Below are positions 27,101 to 40,800 of a stretch of DNA of 64,000 nt, piece by piece. The stretch covers positions 13,621,370 through 13,685,369 of the forward strand of contig CM057831.1 of assembly GCA_030068075.1 (NCBI GenBank). The letters are read 5' to 3'. Numbering within the stretch: the first letter of the stretch is position 1; every line of letters starts with the position of its first letter. This DNA comes from Paguma larvata (lineage: Eukaryota; Chordata; Mammalia; Carnivora; Viverridae). The notes beneath the pieces are model-generated. The model saw only the letters and a list, made by a program, of their open reading frames with translations, searched no databases and was not told the origin of the DNA. Position numbers and translations under genes: made by a program.

Positions 27101-30100
27101 GAAGTAAAATGAGACCAAACGTACCTTTATTAAAAATTGTATGTAGGGGCACCTGGGTGGCTCAGTCTGTTAAGCATCTGACTCTTAATCTCGGCTCAGG
27201 TCCTGATCTGATGGTTCGTGAGATTGAGCCCCGTGTCAGGCTCTGCGCTGACAGCATGGAGCCTGCCTGAGATTCTCTCTCTTCCTTTCTCTCCGCCCCT
27301 CCTCTCCTTGCACGCGTGTGCTCTCTCTCTCAAATAATCTTTTTAAAAAATTGTACGTAGATCTATTGTTTTGGGTGCACTACGTGCATTGAAGCCTTCG
27401 GTACCTGTGAAGCAGGGAACTAGTATGCACGAACTCACTGAATGGAGAGAGTTGGGGAGCACGAAGACCGTCACTCTGCAGGCACGCGGCAGAGGGGTTC
27501 AGGTCTCGGTCCATATGCGACATACTGTCCGACTGGACGCGTTCGACATGGATGGGGGTGTGTTGCTCGCGCCCGTTGCTGTGGAGGAGTCTGAATATTC
27601 TCTGGGCTGCTCCCTAAGTAGAAGAGAGAGAGCCCTAGCTCTTCCAGTTACTCATTGTCTGACACTCAGTCAGTCTGTTAAGCGCCCGGGGCCGCTCTTT
27701 CTGTGCCTTAAAAAAACGACAACGTTGGCATCTCCATTGTAAGAGGCAGCATTGTGTGGTGGGTGAAATCTAGATCCTGGATCCAGACTGCCCGAGTTCA
27801 AGCCTTGGTTCTACCACTCCCGAGTCGTGTGACCTCGGGTGCGTTAACCTCTCTGCTTTTGGCTTCCTCATTTGTAAAATCGTAAAATTCTTCCATTAGG
27901 CAGCTGTTAGGCCCATGAAACAAATTCTGGAACCTAGTATGTACATCGTGTAAGTATTTGTTAAGTAGAAATAGAAGCTTCGGGATGATTGTGGGTTGTG
28001 AGACATTTTGTAAGTATTCACCAACAAGTGTATTATTGCTGTTTTGAAAATACAGTAGGTAGATGTAATGGCCGCATGTCATCGTGAATCATGTCGGATG
28101 GGTGAGCAAACAGATTAGCTACGAGTCTCAGTGACGAGGGGCCTCCAGTCAGCACGATTATGGTGCCATGTGATACAGTCATGACGAGGGGGAGCGTGCT
28201 GAGTGGGGTCATTGTTTTGTCCCGTGTGACTCTAAAGACTTCTAGGCCGATGAGCTCAGAAGCCTGGATGTTGGAGCACGCCTACTGGGGCATCTAGACC
28301 GAAAAGGAGCAAATGTAACACGAAACGCAGTTTGCAGACAAGAAAACGGATTTATAGGGGTGGAAGTAACTTGTCCAGAGCGGCAAGGCGATTCCATTTT
28401 ACAAGTCTCGATTCCAGCGCCCTGCCACGTGCCGGTGGCTCCGAGGTTTATGTGTGCCAGGCTAGGACCCCCCCAGCATCCCCGAGGCCCACCCTCTCTG
28501 TTGTTTTGTGTGTCCGCGCAGAGGAGAACGAGTTCATCCTGTACGCCATGCGAAAGTCCATCCACCGCTATGACCTGGCCTCGGGAGCCACCGAGCAGCT
28601 GCCTCTCACCGGCTTGCGGGCCGCAGTGGCCCTGGACTTCGACTACGAGCAGAACTGCCTGTATTGGTCTGACCTGGCCTTGGACATCATCCAGGTGCGT
28701 CAGCCCTTGGTCTGCTCGTGGGGGCCGTGCCTCGTGATCGCCTGGTCCTGATAAGCCTCCTTCCCAATGGCCCAAATGTATTAGAAATGGGCGTTAGAGG
28801 TTTTACGTGGTGTAACCCATTTCAGGGCCGACTGATGAAAATTTTCAGGCTTCTCTTTTAGTATTCTCTTGCCCTGCCTACTTCTGTCCTTGTAGGGAGG
28901 ACAGAGGGAGCCCAAGTCTGCAGTCTTGCTTGTAAAGGAGACCTCACTTTTCCTGCTGGGAAGATTTTAGGCCCAAGAGCGTAGGATTATTAGTCACTCT
29001 CGCACCGGCTGCCTCTTGAGCGTCCTTCCGCTGAAGCCACGATACAGTGACACGTGACTTCTCCGCAGTCCACTAATTCCCCACTTCGGCTGTTCTGAAC
29101 ACAGTCAGGACCCGGGGAAGTGAGCTGTAAAGATCCCCACACAGGCCAGGGCGATCGTCATATCCACTCAAACCCCTGCATTTTAAAGGAGAGCTGTTCG
29201 ATCTTTATTTGGTGCCTATTTAATCCTTTTTCGAAAAGCACTTCCAACAAGTTTGATCAGGACTTCCAACCCAATTTTACAGCGCCTGGGGTTTTGAGGG
29301 GGTGGGGGCGGGGGGCGGGCGTTGGCAGGGGCTGGCGAGCGGAGCCATCCCGACGACAGCACCTTCTGGCCGAGAGCCTCCCAAGGGAGGGAAGCCTCTG
29401 AAAGCCGACACGGAAACTCAAAAACAGCAGCCTGGTCTGGTTTCATTTATTTTAAAAGCAAACAGAATCCTGCTTCCCGGTCACCCCCGACCTCGTCATT
29501 GTGACACAGCGCAGTTCAGTAAGCAGTGTTCGCGGCGACGATACCGAGTAATATGAATGATTACACCGCGTTTCTAGCTATTCTCCTGAAAACAGGAAGC
29601 TGTGATACATTTTAGAAAACTTTTATTGACAACTGACTTCGTTCACGTGCAAAGTTTACTCATCTAAAATGTCTCAGCCCTTGCTGAGCCAAGCCAGCTG
29701 AAGAAGTGGTCACCATCCATGGGACCGAGTTGGCGCGAGGTTGTGGAGTATTTCTCAGCCTTTGTCCTTTTCTGCCTTCAGCGCCTCTGTTTGAACGGGA
29801 GCACAGGCCAGGAGGTGATCATCAGCTCCGGCCTGGAGACCGTGGAAGCCTTGGCCTTTGAACCCCTCAGCCAGTTACTGTACTGGGTGGATTCTGGCTT
29901 TAAGAAGATTGAGGTACGTGTGTGTCCCATGCTGGCCGCAAGGAAGTAGGCAGGGGGGCGCACCTGGGCCTGGAGCCACGTTCGTCACAGACTTAGGAGC
30001 CACTGTGTCCGACTCGCCTGGAGATTCTTTGAGAATTCCGGAGAACGGACCCGCTGGGCCTCTGGCAAGGGAAGGAAAGGGGGATAGTTTCAGAATTCTT

Positions 30101-33100
30101 GCTCTTTGCCGTAAAGGTCCCACGTGGGAGCAGGATGCCCGACCCCAGCAGACAGACATTTCAGTGAGACGCCCTGACTGGTCGTGTTTGGCTAGCAGCA
30201 GCGTGTGGCAGTAACGGCGATGGTGAGCGTAATAACACCGTAGCATTATTGTAGCGCTGTGTTATCCATGCCCTAGCGTGGCCGTAGTCAGCTAGAGCCG
30301 TAAAGACAGTATCACAATCGTGGTCCCCATCGTTATTATTAAAGGCGACGAGGACTTCCTATGTGCCAAGCCCGCTGGACCCGCTTTGCATGAATTATGT
30401 GATTTACCTCTCACAACCACCCTGTTAACAGTAGGTACTCTTTTTTAAAATGTTTTATTTATTTTTGAGAGAGAGAGAGTGAGTGGGGGAGTGGCAGAGA
30501 GATGGAGACAGAATCCAAAGCAGGCTCCAGGCTCTGGGCTGCAACCGGTCAGCACAGAACCCGACATGGGGCTCGAACTCATGAGCAGTGAGATCATGAC
30601 CTGAGCCAAAGTCAGACGCTTAACCGACTGAGCCCCCCAGGCGCCCCAACAGTGGTTACTCTTATTATCCGATTTTACCCGTCTGCGCCTTAGCTACCCA
30701 AGGCGACGCGAGGGTCAGAAATGGCCTGTACAACACCACAGTCACGGTCTCATAGGCACCCTCAGCTCCTGGACGTCACTGCTGAGGCCCATCGTGTCCA
30801 ACCCTCTTCGTACTCACCACGTGGAGGCATGGTGTGCGGGTGGTGCAGGAAGGGCAGTGGAGGCAGGGAGGTTCGGAGAGCGGGGAGAAGCTGCAAGACG
30901 AAAGCCGCAAAGTTGAGAACCAGACCCGGGTTCGGTCTTTATCCTGGAAGCTGAGTGACTTGGGCGAGTTTGTCATCCACCGAAGCTTCGGTTTCCTGTC
31001 TGTGAGACGAAGGGTCATTTGTCCACTCAGTGGTTTGACGGGCGCTTTGTCTCGCATGGTTACGTGCCACGTATGGTTTGAGGTGGTCAAGAGACAGCGG
31101 TAGGTGAGACACACACGTTCTCGTCGTGACAGAGATTAGATTTTAGTGGAGGCAGCGAACTAACGAAGAAAGAAGTCCATGGGTTCCGTCAGCGATGCGT
31201 CCTGCAGAGAACGTCGGGGCGGGGCGGTGTGACTGTGTGACTGCACGGTCCGGAGGTGGCAGGACCCGAGGTGGGCAGGGAGGCCTTGAGGATGTGACGC
31301 TTGAGCCGAGCCCCGAGGACAGGGTGGTTAGCGTCCACCCCACAGCGCGGCTGGGGGAAGCGAAGGGGAAGATACCCCGTGCCTGGTACCCGAGGAGTGT
31401 GTCAGGGTGGCTGTTTGTCTCCTTTCTGTAATCGTGTGTGGTCAGCACTCGGCCAGGTGCCAGAAGGGCGCAGTAAAGCGTCAGCGCCCACACGCCCACA
31501 GCGCACCGCCCAGGTCCCGTTTGCGCAGAATGGTGAGCTGAGTCACCGGCGGGAAGTGCCGATGCTCGTTCACCAAGGCAGGTCAGAGGAGTTGGGCTGA
31601 GGACTGGGCCTGGAGGTGAGGTTTGAAGGAAAGACACGATTTGATTATGGAGCAGTGGACAGGCCTGGGAGGGGATATGGTTAGACCAGACGAGGAGGCG
31701 GAGTAAGTCAGGCTCGGGGGACCAGGGGAAGGCCAGTCTCACCGAAGTCGTAGGGGCTGAAGTGGAGGAGAGAGAATATGGAGGAATGAAAATGAACAGT
31801 CTGTGGAGACTCTTTTTAAAAAAAAATTTTTTTTTTTTAATGCATATTCAGTTCTTGAGAGAGAAAGATGGAACATGAGCAGAGGAGGGGCAGAGAGGGG
31901 GATGCAGAATCTGAAGCAGGTTCCAGGCTCCGAGCTGTCAGCACAGAGCCTGATGCAAGGCTCGAACTCATGAACCATGAGCTCATGACCTGAGCCGAAG
32001 TCGGACACTTAACCGACTGGGCCACCCAGGCGTCCCTGTGGAGACTCTTAGTTGTGAGGTGGGGACACTGAGAATTTGTTTTGTGGACGGCGTAGGAGCT
32101 ACTGGTGGCCCTGGAGCCTGGAGTAATGTAGGTGGGTTAATTCGTGCACGTCTTCATACCCCAAACCTGGGGCACAGGCGGCAGTGTGGCTGCTCTGTCA
32201 GACCATGTGAGAATTGTCCCGTGAGCCCGAGGAGGGAGCAACTCATCCCAACCCGAAGTCAGGACAGGTTTCCCAGAAGCGCCTGCCAGGACTCAGGCAG
32301 CCAGGGAGGCTCGTGTCTGCAGGCGGCAGCCCCCCGGGAAACTAAAGTGGGCCTTTCAAGGAGCCTGACGTCCATCTTGGCCTTCCATCCACCGCTCCCA
32401 ACCCCCCCCCCTTTTTTTTTTTTGCCAGGTAGCTAATCCAGATGGTGACTTCCGACTCACGATTGTCAACTCCTCTGTGCTCGATCGGCCCAGGGCCCTG
32501 GTCCTCCTGCCGCAAGACGGGTAAGTGTGGCCCCGGGGGAAGTCAGCGTATGTTCAGATGCTGCAGCAGATTCTCGGGGAAACGCAAACGGCTGGACACA
32601 AACTCGTTTCTGACGCTTGTGGTTGAAATAATCTGCTCACTTGGAGTTTCAAAACCAGAGCTCCGTCGTCTGGTCCGGTAACTCCGCCCACTTCCGTTCA
32701 CAAGCATCAGAGCCTCTGCATCCAAATGTCTCACGTCCGCGCGGTGTGTCTCCAACGAAAGGTATTAATGAAGGAAAGTGTCTCCGTCAGACATAGTCAG
32801 GCCTGGTTGGATATTGTAAAGACCTTTACCTTGAGTTTGAGGCATGATGCAAACCTTTGATTCCTTCCATCTCTTTCCTGTGCCCCACCCCCAACTCCCA
32901 GCGTGGGTGGGTTTTCTTACTAATAATTTGTCTGCACCTGGGAAATGCAATGGTACCTTTTATTCATTGCTTAACTTAAGGAAACACAGCTAAAAGGAAG
33001 TGCTGGATTAGGTTTTCAATTTTTCTAATATTTGTGATGGAGAATTAGATCTGTTTTTTTTTTTAAGATAAATAAATATGTATGTGCTTGATTAAAAACA

Positions 33101-34786
33101 TTACGAGAAGTTTTTGAAATGAAAAATAGTAGCTTCCTCCTTTTTCACTCTTAACCCTTCTTGCTCACGCTTCCTAGGGGTCACCATGATTACTGGTTTC
33201 TCGTGTATCTTTCAGAATTCTCTTTTACCCGTAAACACACGTACACGCTCACGCGTCAACCAGAATCATAGGCTGTTTGCTGTTCTGCACGTTTTAAAAA
33301 CATTTAATGGGGCTTGAAGATGATGTTTTCACGTGAGCACTTGTAGAGTTTTCAGGCCTCATAATACTCCTTTGTGTATACCACGGTCTGTCACTTTCTC
33401 TGTAGGTTGACATTTTGGTGTGTATTCATACATATACACCTAAAAGTGTGTGTGTAGCTGTATGCATATAACACATATACAAGTCCATATACATATACGC
33501 AAATATATGTGCTAGGAAGAACAATGCTGTGACGAACATCTTTGTACATTGTCGTTGCATAACTCGATTATACCCGTAGGTAATTTCCAGTAAAGGAGTT
33601 TCTGGGTCAAGAAGTTAAGTGGTCTTAAGTATCACAATTACGGATTATAATAATGATGCTGAACTAACCGGCCTTATGGTCGTCCATGGCCTTCGTACGT
33701 CTTTCGGGGTAGCGTCTGACCCCCTCTTTCCCCAGGTGTGATGTGACGTGGGTTCTTTCCCGGTTTTGACCAGGGTGATGTTCTGGACGGACTGGGGGGA
33801 GCTGAAGCCTGGAATCTATCGGAGCAACATGGATGGTTCGGCCGTGCTTCGCCTCGTGTCTGAGGACGTGAAGTGGCCCAACGGCATCTCCGTGGATGAG
33901 CAGTGGGTCTACTGGACAGACGCCTACCTGGACTGCATCGAGCGGGTCACCTTTGATGGCCGGCAGCGCTCCGTCATCCTGGACAACCTCCCCCACCCGT
34001 ACGCCATCGCCGTCTTTAAGGTGGGGCCCCCTCTGCTCCCAGCTTGGGCAGTCCGTCAGAGCTGGCGAAGAGCCGCTCTCGTTTCTGCAGGGATGCCGGC
34101 CTGGCTTCTAGAAAACCGGCTCATTTCGGACTTGGAGTTTCCTTTAGCGCATGCGGAGGCATGTGCAGAGTTGCCAGGGGGCCAGGCTGCTCACTGTTCA
34201 CGTTTCAAAAGATTAAAGGTTGAGGTTGTTTCACGGAAAGATCCCCATTGCCCTTTAGTGCCGGTAGTTTGGGCCTCGTGTCCTCCTCTCTTGTGAGGCG
34301 TGTCCGGCCCCTGCCCCGGTGGCTTCTCATGAGCTCCGCACCACCTGTGTTGCCTGTCACTTCTGCTTTGACTCTAGAAAACAGGATGGCTGGTTCTTTG
34401 CGACACTGGGACGCAGATTTCGAACCGAAGGGTTGGGCTGCGGTCTGGGCTCGGGCTGTGGGCGGAGGTTTGGATAAAGCCTTACGTTTCAGTGGAATCT
34501 CAACGAGGCTGGTCATTCACCGGTGAATGTTTGGCATCCCCCACACGGGCGAACCCCCGTTCTCATGGACGGCCCTGAACGGGAGACCAAGGGGCCGCGC
34601 TAACGGGCGGAGGTTTTCTTTTCTAGAATGAAATCTACTGGGATGACTGGTCACAGCTCAGCATCTTCCGGGCTTCCAAATACACCGGCTCTCAGGTGGA
34701 GGTTCTGGCGAGCCAGCTCACGGGGCTGATGGACATGAAGATTTTCTACAAGGGGAAAACAACGGGTAAGCGGCGTCCCCTGCTTC

Positions 34787-34838
<52 letters not shown>

Positions 34839-37800
34839 TGTCTCTCGTGGATCTCTAGAGAGGGGCTGCGTGTGGGCCGTCTCTGCTCAGGCGGGATCTG
34901 GCAGCCCGCGTCTTTATTGTCACGACAACATGCACATTATTTAATTTCTTCCTAATGACATCTTAATTTCTTTTCCAACGGTACACAAACAGCTGGAAGA
35001 CAGCATGGTTCTGCCTGCCTCGCATGCGGTGCTTGGTGGGTAATTATACCCTCCTCCCCTGCCCTTGGCCCCTGACTGATTGGTGGTGTGGCTTCCCAGC
35101 CGGCTCTTAATCCCCGTTTGGCAGCCTTACAGGGCCCAGCGCCGTGCGGGGTGTGCAGACAGTCGCGGCCTCCCGGCGGGAGTCCCGTCTTGTTCTCTGG
35201 TTGTCCTTATATGATGCTTTACTGAATGCGTCCCTCCTGCAACTCGTAAGCCCCATGAAGAAGGAGATTGTGTCTTTTTTTTTTTTTTTTTCCTGTCCTC
35301 AACGGTTTTGCCACTGCCTAGCCCTCCGGAGGGCTCAGTATTTGATGAAAGAGGTCATGGAAAGGGAGGGAGACAGTAGTTGTCTTAAAGATTTTCCGGG
35401 GAGGCTTCGAGACCCGCTCCCGTGCCTGGGACCCGCCGGTCCTGGAGCCCGAGACCCTTCCACGGAAAGCCTCCTTCCTTATTTCCTCCCCTTTCCGTCC
35501 GTCTGCCACCCGTACTGTTGGCGCTCCAGGAGAGCGAGCAGAATGCTCCGGGAAGAATAGTCCCTTTAAGAAGCACCCTGTTTATCTCAGCAGGATTAAA
35601 TAGCATCCCGGGTCTGCTGACTCTCCTTTATTGACAAACTGCTAGGTTTCCTGGTTTGAACTAGAATGTTGACATTGTTTGATGGGTTTTGGCTGGCCCG
35701 GCGCTGAGAGAAGACTGTCAGAGGGAAATAATACGGTTATAGATACTGTTGTTATTTGGGGGAGACCAGTGAAGAGAGCCTTGAGAACACCCTCAGAGAA
35801 CCGTAAAGAATGCTGGAAACGTGAAGTCTGTATTCTTGCCATGTCTTTGCGACTGACCCGTGGCGTGCGCGGGGGCGGTATCGTGATTCATGGGAACATA
35901 GATGAGGAACGACGTCGCCGATGTGAATTCGCTCTCTCCAAGGTGCCTCGCCGGTGTCGGAGCGGGGCTTTTGTGCCACTTGCGCCGCAGAACGGAGGGG
36001 CCCCTCTCTTCTCGGAGGCGGCGCCTTGTTTTAAAACAGGGAGGGATGAAGGGCTCCTGCTTCCCAGCATCAGGGGCTGAAACTCGGGGCCATTGTCTGA
36101 TGGACGACCCCCACCCCTGCTGACGGGCCTCGCTAGCGAGCCGTCAGCGTTCCTCTGGGTCAGTGCTCGGTCCAGAAAGCAAGTCTTCCTTTCGACAAGC
36201 GCTCATAAGTGTGTGTGTGGTGAGCGCACGGCAGTGTTCAGATGAACTGGTGACCCCGGGGCCGCCCCCTCCCCAGGCTCGGCTGGTCGTTGCTTCATTC
36301 CAGCCGACCTGCAGTCGCAGCCGGGTCCTGGTGTGGAGGGTGGGGGGGGGTGCTGGGGGAGCGACTCTGCGGTCTAAGCCTGTGCACAGGTGGTCTCCTG
36401 CGGCTGTGTATCCAGGCCTGTGAGCCTCCCCTTAGCGTGGTTTCCCCTTCGTGCCTCAGCGAGCCCCCGTCATTTAAACCATCCAGAGTGATTCTGGGAG
36501 TCTGCCTGGGGTCTGGACGGAGGAGATGTGTGCTGGTGGGTAGCACACACAGCCTCAAGACCGGGGACTGTCTTCTCTTTGGTCCTTCCTCCGTTTGCCT
36601 TTGGGATTCCTTTTTCCTTCTTTAGGGTCTTTGCAGCCGACGTCCTGCCCACAGACACAGGGCCAGAGAAGCCAGCCTGTGGTCTCTCAGACGGGCTAGT
36701 TTGGGTTAACGGAAAGCTGTTGAAATGGCCTCTGGCGGCCAGCACTGCCTGTATGCAGCAGGCGCCTCTTGGCCTTGAACTTGCTTGCTCTAACCGGCCT
36801 GCAGTTTTGGACCCTGTTTTGCACATTTGTGACCTCCTGGTGCTCATCGATCTTTATTATTTTTGCTGTCGGCTCCTAACACACGTAGGACTATTAGCCA
36901 AGGGTAAAATAATAATAGAGATAATAACTTACATTTATTAAGGATTTCTGTGTCATAAGCAACCACACTAACATGCTTTGTGGGCTTGAAGGACCTCAGT
37001 TAACCTTCCCCAAATCCTGTGTGCTGTGAATATTTCCATTTTGTAGACGAGAACGTGAAAGTCAGGTTCATGTTTCTACATCGTACGTGTAGTTAAGTAG
37101 TAAGAATTTGCTCCGCGGCCTGATTCACTTCCAAGCTTGATTTCAACCAAGTGGCTCTGCTCCCTCTGTCATCTGTTGTTGGAACAGCAGTGCCCACATA
37201 AGGACAGTGAGAGGGAAGTACTGGTAGTTTTTTTTTTAATTTTAAAAAATTTTTTATTTATTTTGAGAGAGAGAGAGACAGACAGAGCATGAGCAGGGGA
37301 GGAGCAGATAGAGAGGGAGACACAGAATCCGAAGCAGGCTCCAGGCTCTGAGCTGTCAGCACAGGGCCCGATGTGGGGCTTGAACTCCCAAACCGTGAGA
37401 TCATGACCTGAGCCGAAGTCGGACGCTTAACCGACTGAGCCCCCCAGGCGCCCCTGGAAGTACTCGATGTGGATTGATTCTTGTTTGTGATACAAATGTT
37501 GTTCACTCAGAACATTTGTCCATTTGGGTTATTTGGTTAGAAACAGACACCTGTCTTGATTTTCATACCTGATTGATTTTTATGTAGTGTTACTGGAATT
37601 TACTCTTCATAAAGAGTGCTTTTTCTTTCAAGAGCTTACTTTACAAGGCTGTTGAGTTTTCAGTTGATTTTGCGATGGATTAAAGTTCTTTGGAGCTCTT
37701 GGAACGGTCCTTCAGATCCTCCGTAAGCTATGGCTTTTAAATACCTACAGTGAGGGCAAATACTTACTCTCTGGAGTAGATTTGATTTTGATAATTGCCT

Positions 37801-40800
37801 AACGTATAGATAATTCAGCAAGATAATAGCCTTTCTGTCTCCTAAACTGGTTCTGGAGGAATTTTCCAAAGAGGAAATCGGAATATGTTCTGAATCTGCC
37901 CAGCGAAGGCATCCCGAGGCTGCTTGGTCTTGAAGGGGACGTCTTTGGAGATGATGGCTGCTCTTTGTCCACTCTTTACAGCAGACTGAGAGTCTTCATG
38001 CTGTCTGCCTTGCCCGTGCAAGACTGCGGCCTCCTGGGTGAAGAGTCTGCGGCTGTCTTCTGGAGAATTCTGCTGCTCTTCCGTGCTCTCCCGGGTTCCC
38101 TGTGATGTACGGTGGCTCTGTAGCACCCCATATGCTCCTGCCCAGCCTACCTCTTGGGGTCAGTGACTCGGGCTGCTTGGTTTGGGGTTTGCCTCTGGAC
38201 ACTGCCTCTCAGACTATATACATCTCTGTCTAGAACCCCATTTCTGGGGCGCCTGGGTGGCTCCGTCGGTTAAGCCACTGACTTCGGCTCAGGTCATGAT
38301 CTCGAAGTTTATGAGTTCGAGCCCCGCATCGGGCTCTGTGCTGACAACTCAGAGGCTGGAGCCTGCTTCCGATTCTGTGACTCCCTCTCTCCCTGCTCAC
38401 GCTGTCTCTCAAAAATGAATAAACGTTAAAAAAAAATTTAGAGCCCCACTTTGGGTCTGGTGCTTCTGGCCCTTGCTTCTTCAGGCAGGAACATTTGCTC
38501 CACACGGAAGATGTTGGTCGTGTTATTTCACAGGCGTAGCCCATGTGAAAACAGCCTCCTGTCCTTGGGTGTTTTTTTCAGTATTCTGTTACTGTTCCAT
38601 CTCTTGGAACGCTGACTGCTGTGTCGTCCTTTGAATACAAAGAGCGCGTTCCCGATCCTTTTGGAGCTGTTTTTATTCCCGGCAGCTCCGCGTTCCTCCC
38701 TCTGCCCTAGGGCGTGTGTATTTCGAAAAAGGAAAGGTCTCTGTTCATGGAACAGATCAGGGCGGTTATTCTGCTGTGGAAACTGCGGCGGACCAGCCGT
38801 CGCTGAATCGAACGTTTCCTGATCGGGGGGTGGGGGGGGGGCGAGGATGAACCGATACACAAGGCCCAGTTGTTAAGGGAGGGCTGGCGCTCCCCAGCGT
38901 CACCAGCCCCGAGTTTATTTTCACTTGGGTATTTATCCACATTCTGAGGATGGTGTACGTACAAGGCATGTCTCCTACCACAAGTTCTCAGCAGGCAAAC
39001 TGTATTTTGCTATATTAAACTTTACAAAGGCATTCTGAACCTCCCCACACGACCTGACTGCGGTCCCGACTCAAGGACAAAGGCTGCGCTCGAAGCCTTT
39101 GGTTCCCAAAACACCGCTCAAGGCCACTGGCTCTCAACAGGAAACTACCTTCAGAGTGGGCTAAATATTTGTAGAGCGCTTTCGAGTGTTTTATCATATG
39201 GATTCCCCTCTGTGAATGTGTGTATTTCATGCATTTGGTAATGCTTCGTACTCTCCGGTCCTTAGCATTGAAGCAACGCTGTTGCTGTATCATTGTGACT
39301 TTTACTTTTATGTGGATGCCGGTTACACGCCGATGAATTGCCAACACGTCCAGGGCTTCTGAGCGTAGTATCACCCGTATGCTGTGAGCCCTGTTTTCCC
39401 GCCTCCAGGTCAGTATAGGCAATGACGTGGCTAAAATCTTCCCGCACGGACACAGACTACCGGCTGTGATGGTGGTGGGTTTCTCTGTCCGTGAGGCGGC
39501 ACGGCTGAAGAACCGTCCTCTGCAGAGTTTTATGAGAGTGTTTCTGTGTATTTCCCCCAAGTTCGGTGATGAGCAGTCACAGCCAAAAAGAACCCACGTG
39601 CATTTCATAATTTACATGGCTCTTATGTTGCTTCGTGGTTGTATCATGTTTCCAGCTTCACCGAGTGGTGTTCGCATCCTCTCCTCTCCTTCCCGGAAGG
39701 ACGTGGAGGGTAGGAACGTCCCTTTTCCATCATCGTTCATCCACAAAGCTGCTTTCTCCAGAATGCGGTGAAGGATTTTGTGGACTTCTATCTGGCGCTC
39801 TGTGTGGAAAGCTGAACCAGGGAAGAGATTGGAAATGTGGCTAGACCGACATTAACTAGTCCTGGTGTGGACCTAGCGCATGACAGAAAGCACCGAGGCC
39901 GGCGAGCGCTGTGGTCGGCTCTTTATTCAGCTGGGCCGCAGCACTCGCGCGCAGAGGGACCGAGAAGCCGAGCCCCGGTGTCTGTCCGGGCCCGGTCATT
40001 ACTCAGGCGTATGTTCTAATTAAGGGCTTTTGGGCCAAAGGAGCAGAAACCCACTCAAGCGAACTCAAGTAAAAAGTGCTCGTGAAAGCATAGAGGGAGA
40101 TTGTAAGGAACCCCAAGAGAGGAAAGAGAGGCGAGCCTTGGGGGGACAGGTGCAGGGAATGGTAACGCCACCGCTTCCGTCTCCCCGCCGCCGCGGGGCC
40201 CCGGCGTGGTCCTTGCCCTCCCCTCTGGAAGTCCGCCGTATCCTCCCGACTGCCTCTCGGGGGTCTGTTTCTGCACAGCTTGACCCCGCCTCCCCTCTGA
40301 CGCCCAGGCTGTGTGACTTCTCCCGGCTCGGGCTCCCCGGTGACTCTCTTGTTTTTCCATCTCTCCAATGCCACTCTCCCGGGAGGGACAGCGGATGCCC
40401 GGCGTGGTGCCAGGCCCCGCGGCGGCCCGGCCCCGGGCAGAGGCTGTTGGCGAGGTCGGAGCTCCCGCGCTCGCGCCTTCCCCTTTCTCTTGTTCTGAGC
40501 TTCCCGCCGTCGGGTCCGTACAACGAGGAGGCTGCGTCCGTGTCAGTCCCCCGTTCGGTGCTTACTAACCCGGCTGCGGCCGCCACTTGTCTTCTCTCCA
40601 GGAAGCAACGCCTGTGTGCCCAGGCCGTGCAGCCTGCTCTGCCTGCCCAGGGCCAACGGCAGTAAGAGCTGCCGGTGTCCGACGGCGTGTCCAGCAGTGT
40701 CCTCCCGTCCGGGGACCTGGTGTGCGAGTGCCCGCAGGGCTATCAGCGGGAGAACAACACCTGCGTCAAAGAAGGTGTGTCCCTACTTCTTTTCTTCCCT

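Larger units (their letters stand above)
24579..28521 (+). other. SORL1: SORL1 intron, 3.9 kb
   Basis: It contains SINEs at 25507 (-), 26425 (-) and 27146 (+), a (GTG)n tract at 25773-25802, a MIR at 27738-27965 and MIR/L2-like fragments at 24820-25190. No exon is seen. Confidence 0.82.
29914..32428 (+). other. SORL1: SORL1 intron, 2.5 kb
   Basis: It holds antisense SINEs at 30441-30647 and 31815-32035, MIR-like sequence either side of the first, and 31100-31800 resembling old LINE-2-type sequence (uncertain). It ends in a strong C/T tract before the next exon. Confidence 0.82.
34766..40601 (+). other. SORL1: SORL1 intron, 5.8 kb
   Basis: It opens with the (TC)n tract at 34788-34834. SINEs lie at 37235-37454 (-) and 38246-38438 (+), with MIR/L2-like sequence at 36910-37160. 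The last 500 bp (40130-40600) are GC- and CpG-rich. The 197-residue antisense open frame at 39015-39608 matches nothing I know. Confidence 0.82.

Noticed and set aside
31143..31742. 199-codon open frame on the - strand
   Set aside because: Low-complexity composition, no recognisable domain, lies in old repeat-like sequence.
38246..38438. tRNA-like SINE heads as possible tRNA genes
   Set aside because: The heads descend from a tRNA but lack an intact cloverleaf as far as can be judged. They are parts of SINEs.
39015..39608. 197-codon open frame on the - strand
   Set aside because: No motif or family resemblance, intronic and antisense, no splice or promoter context. Probably chance in GC-mixed sequence.
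40030..40665. 211-codon open frame running into the EGF exon
   Set aside because: The frame differs from that of the EGF domain. It stays open because of the GC-rich sequence.
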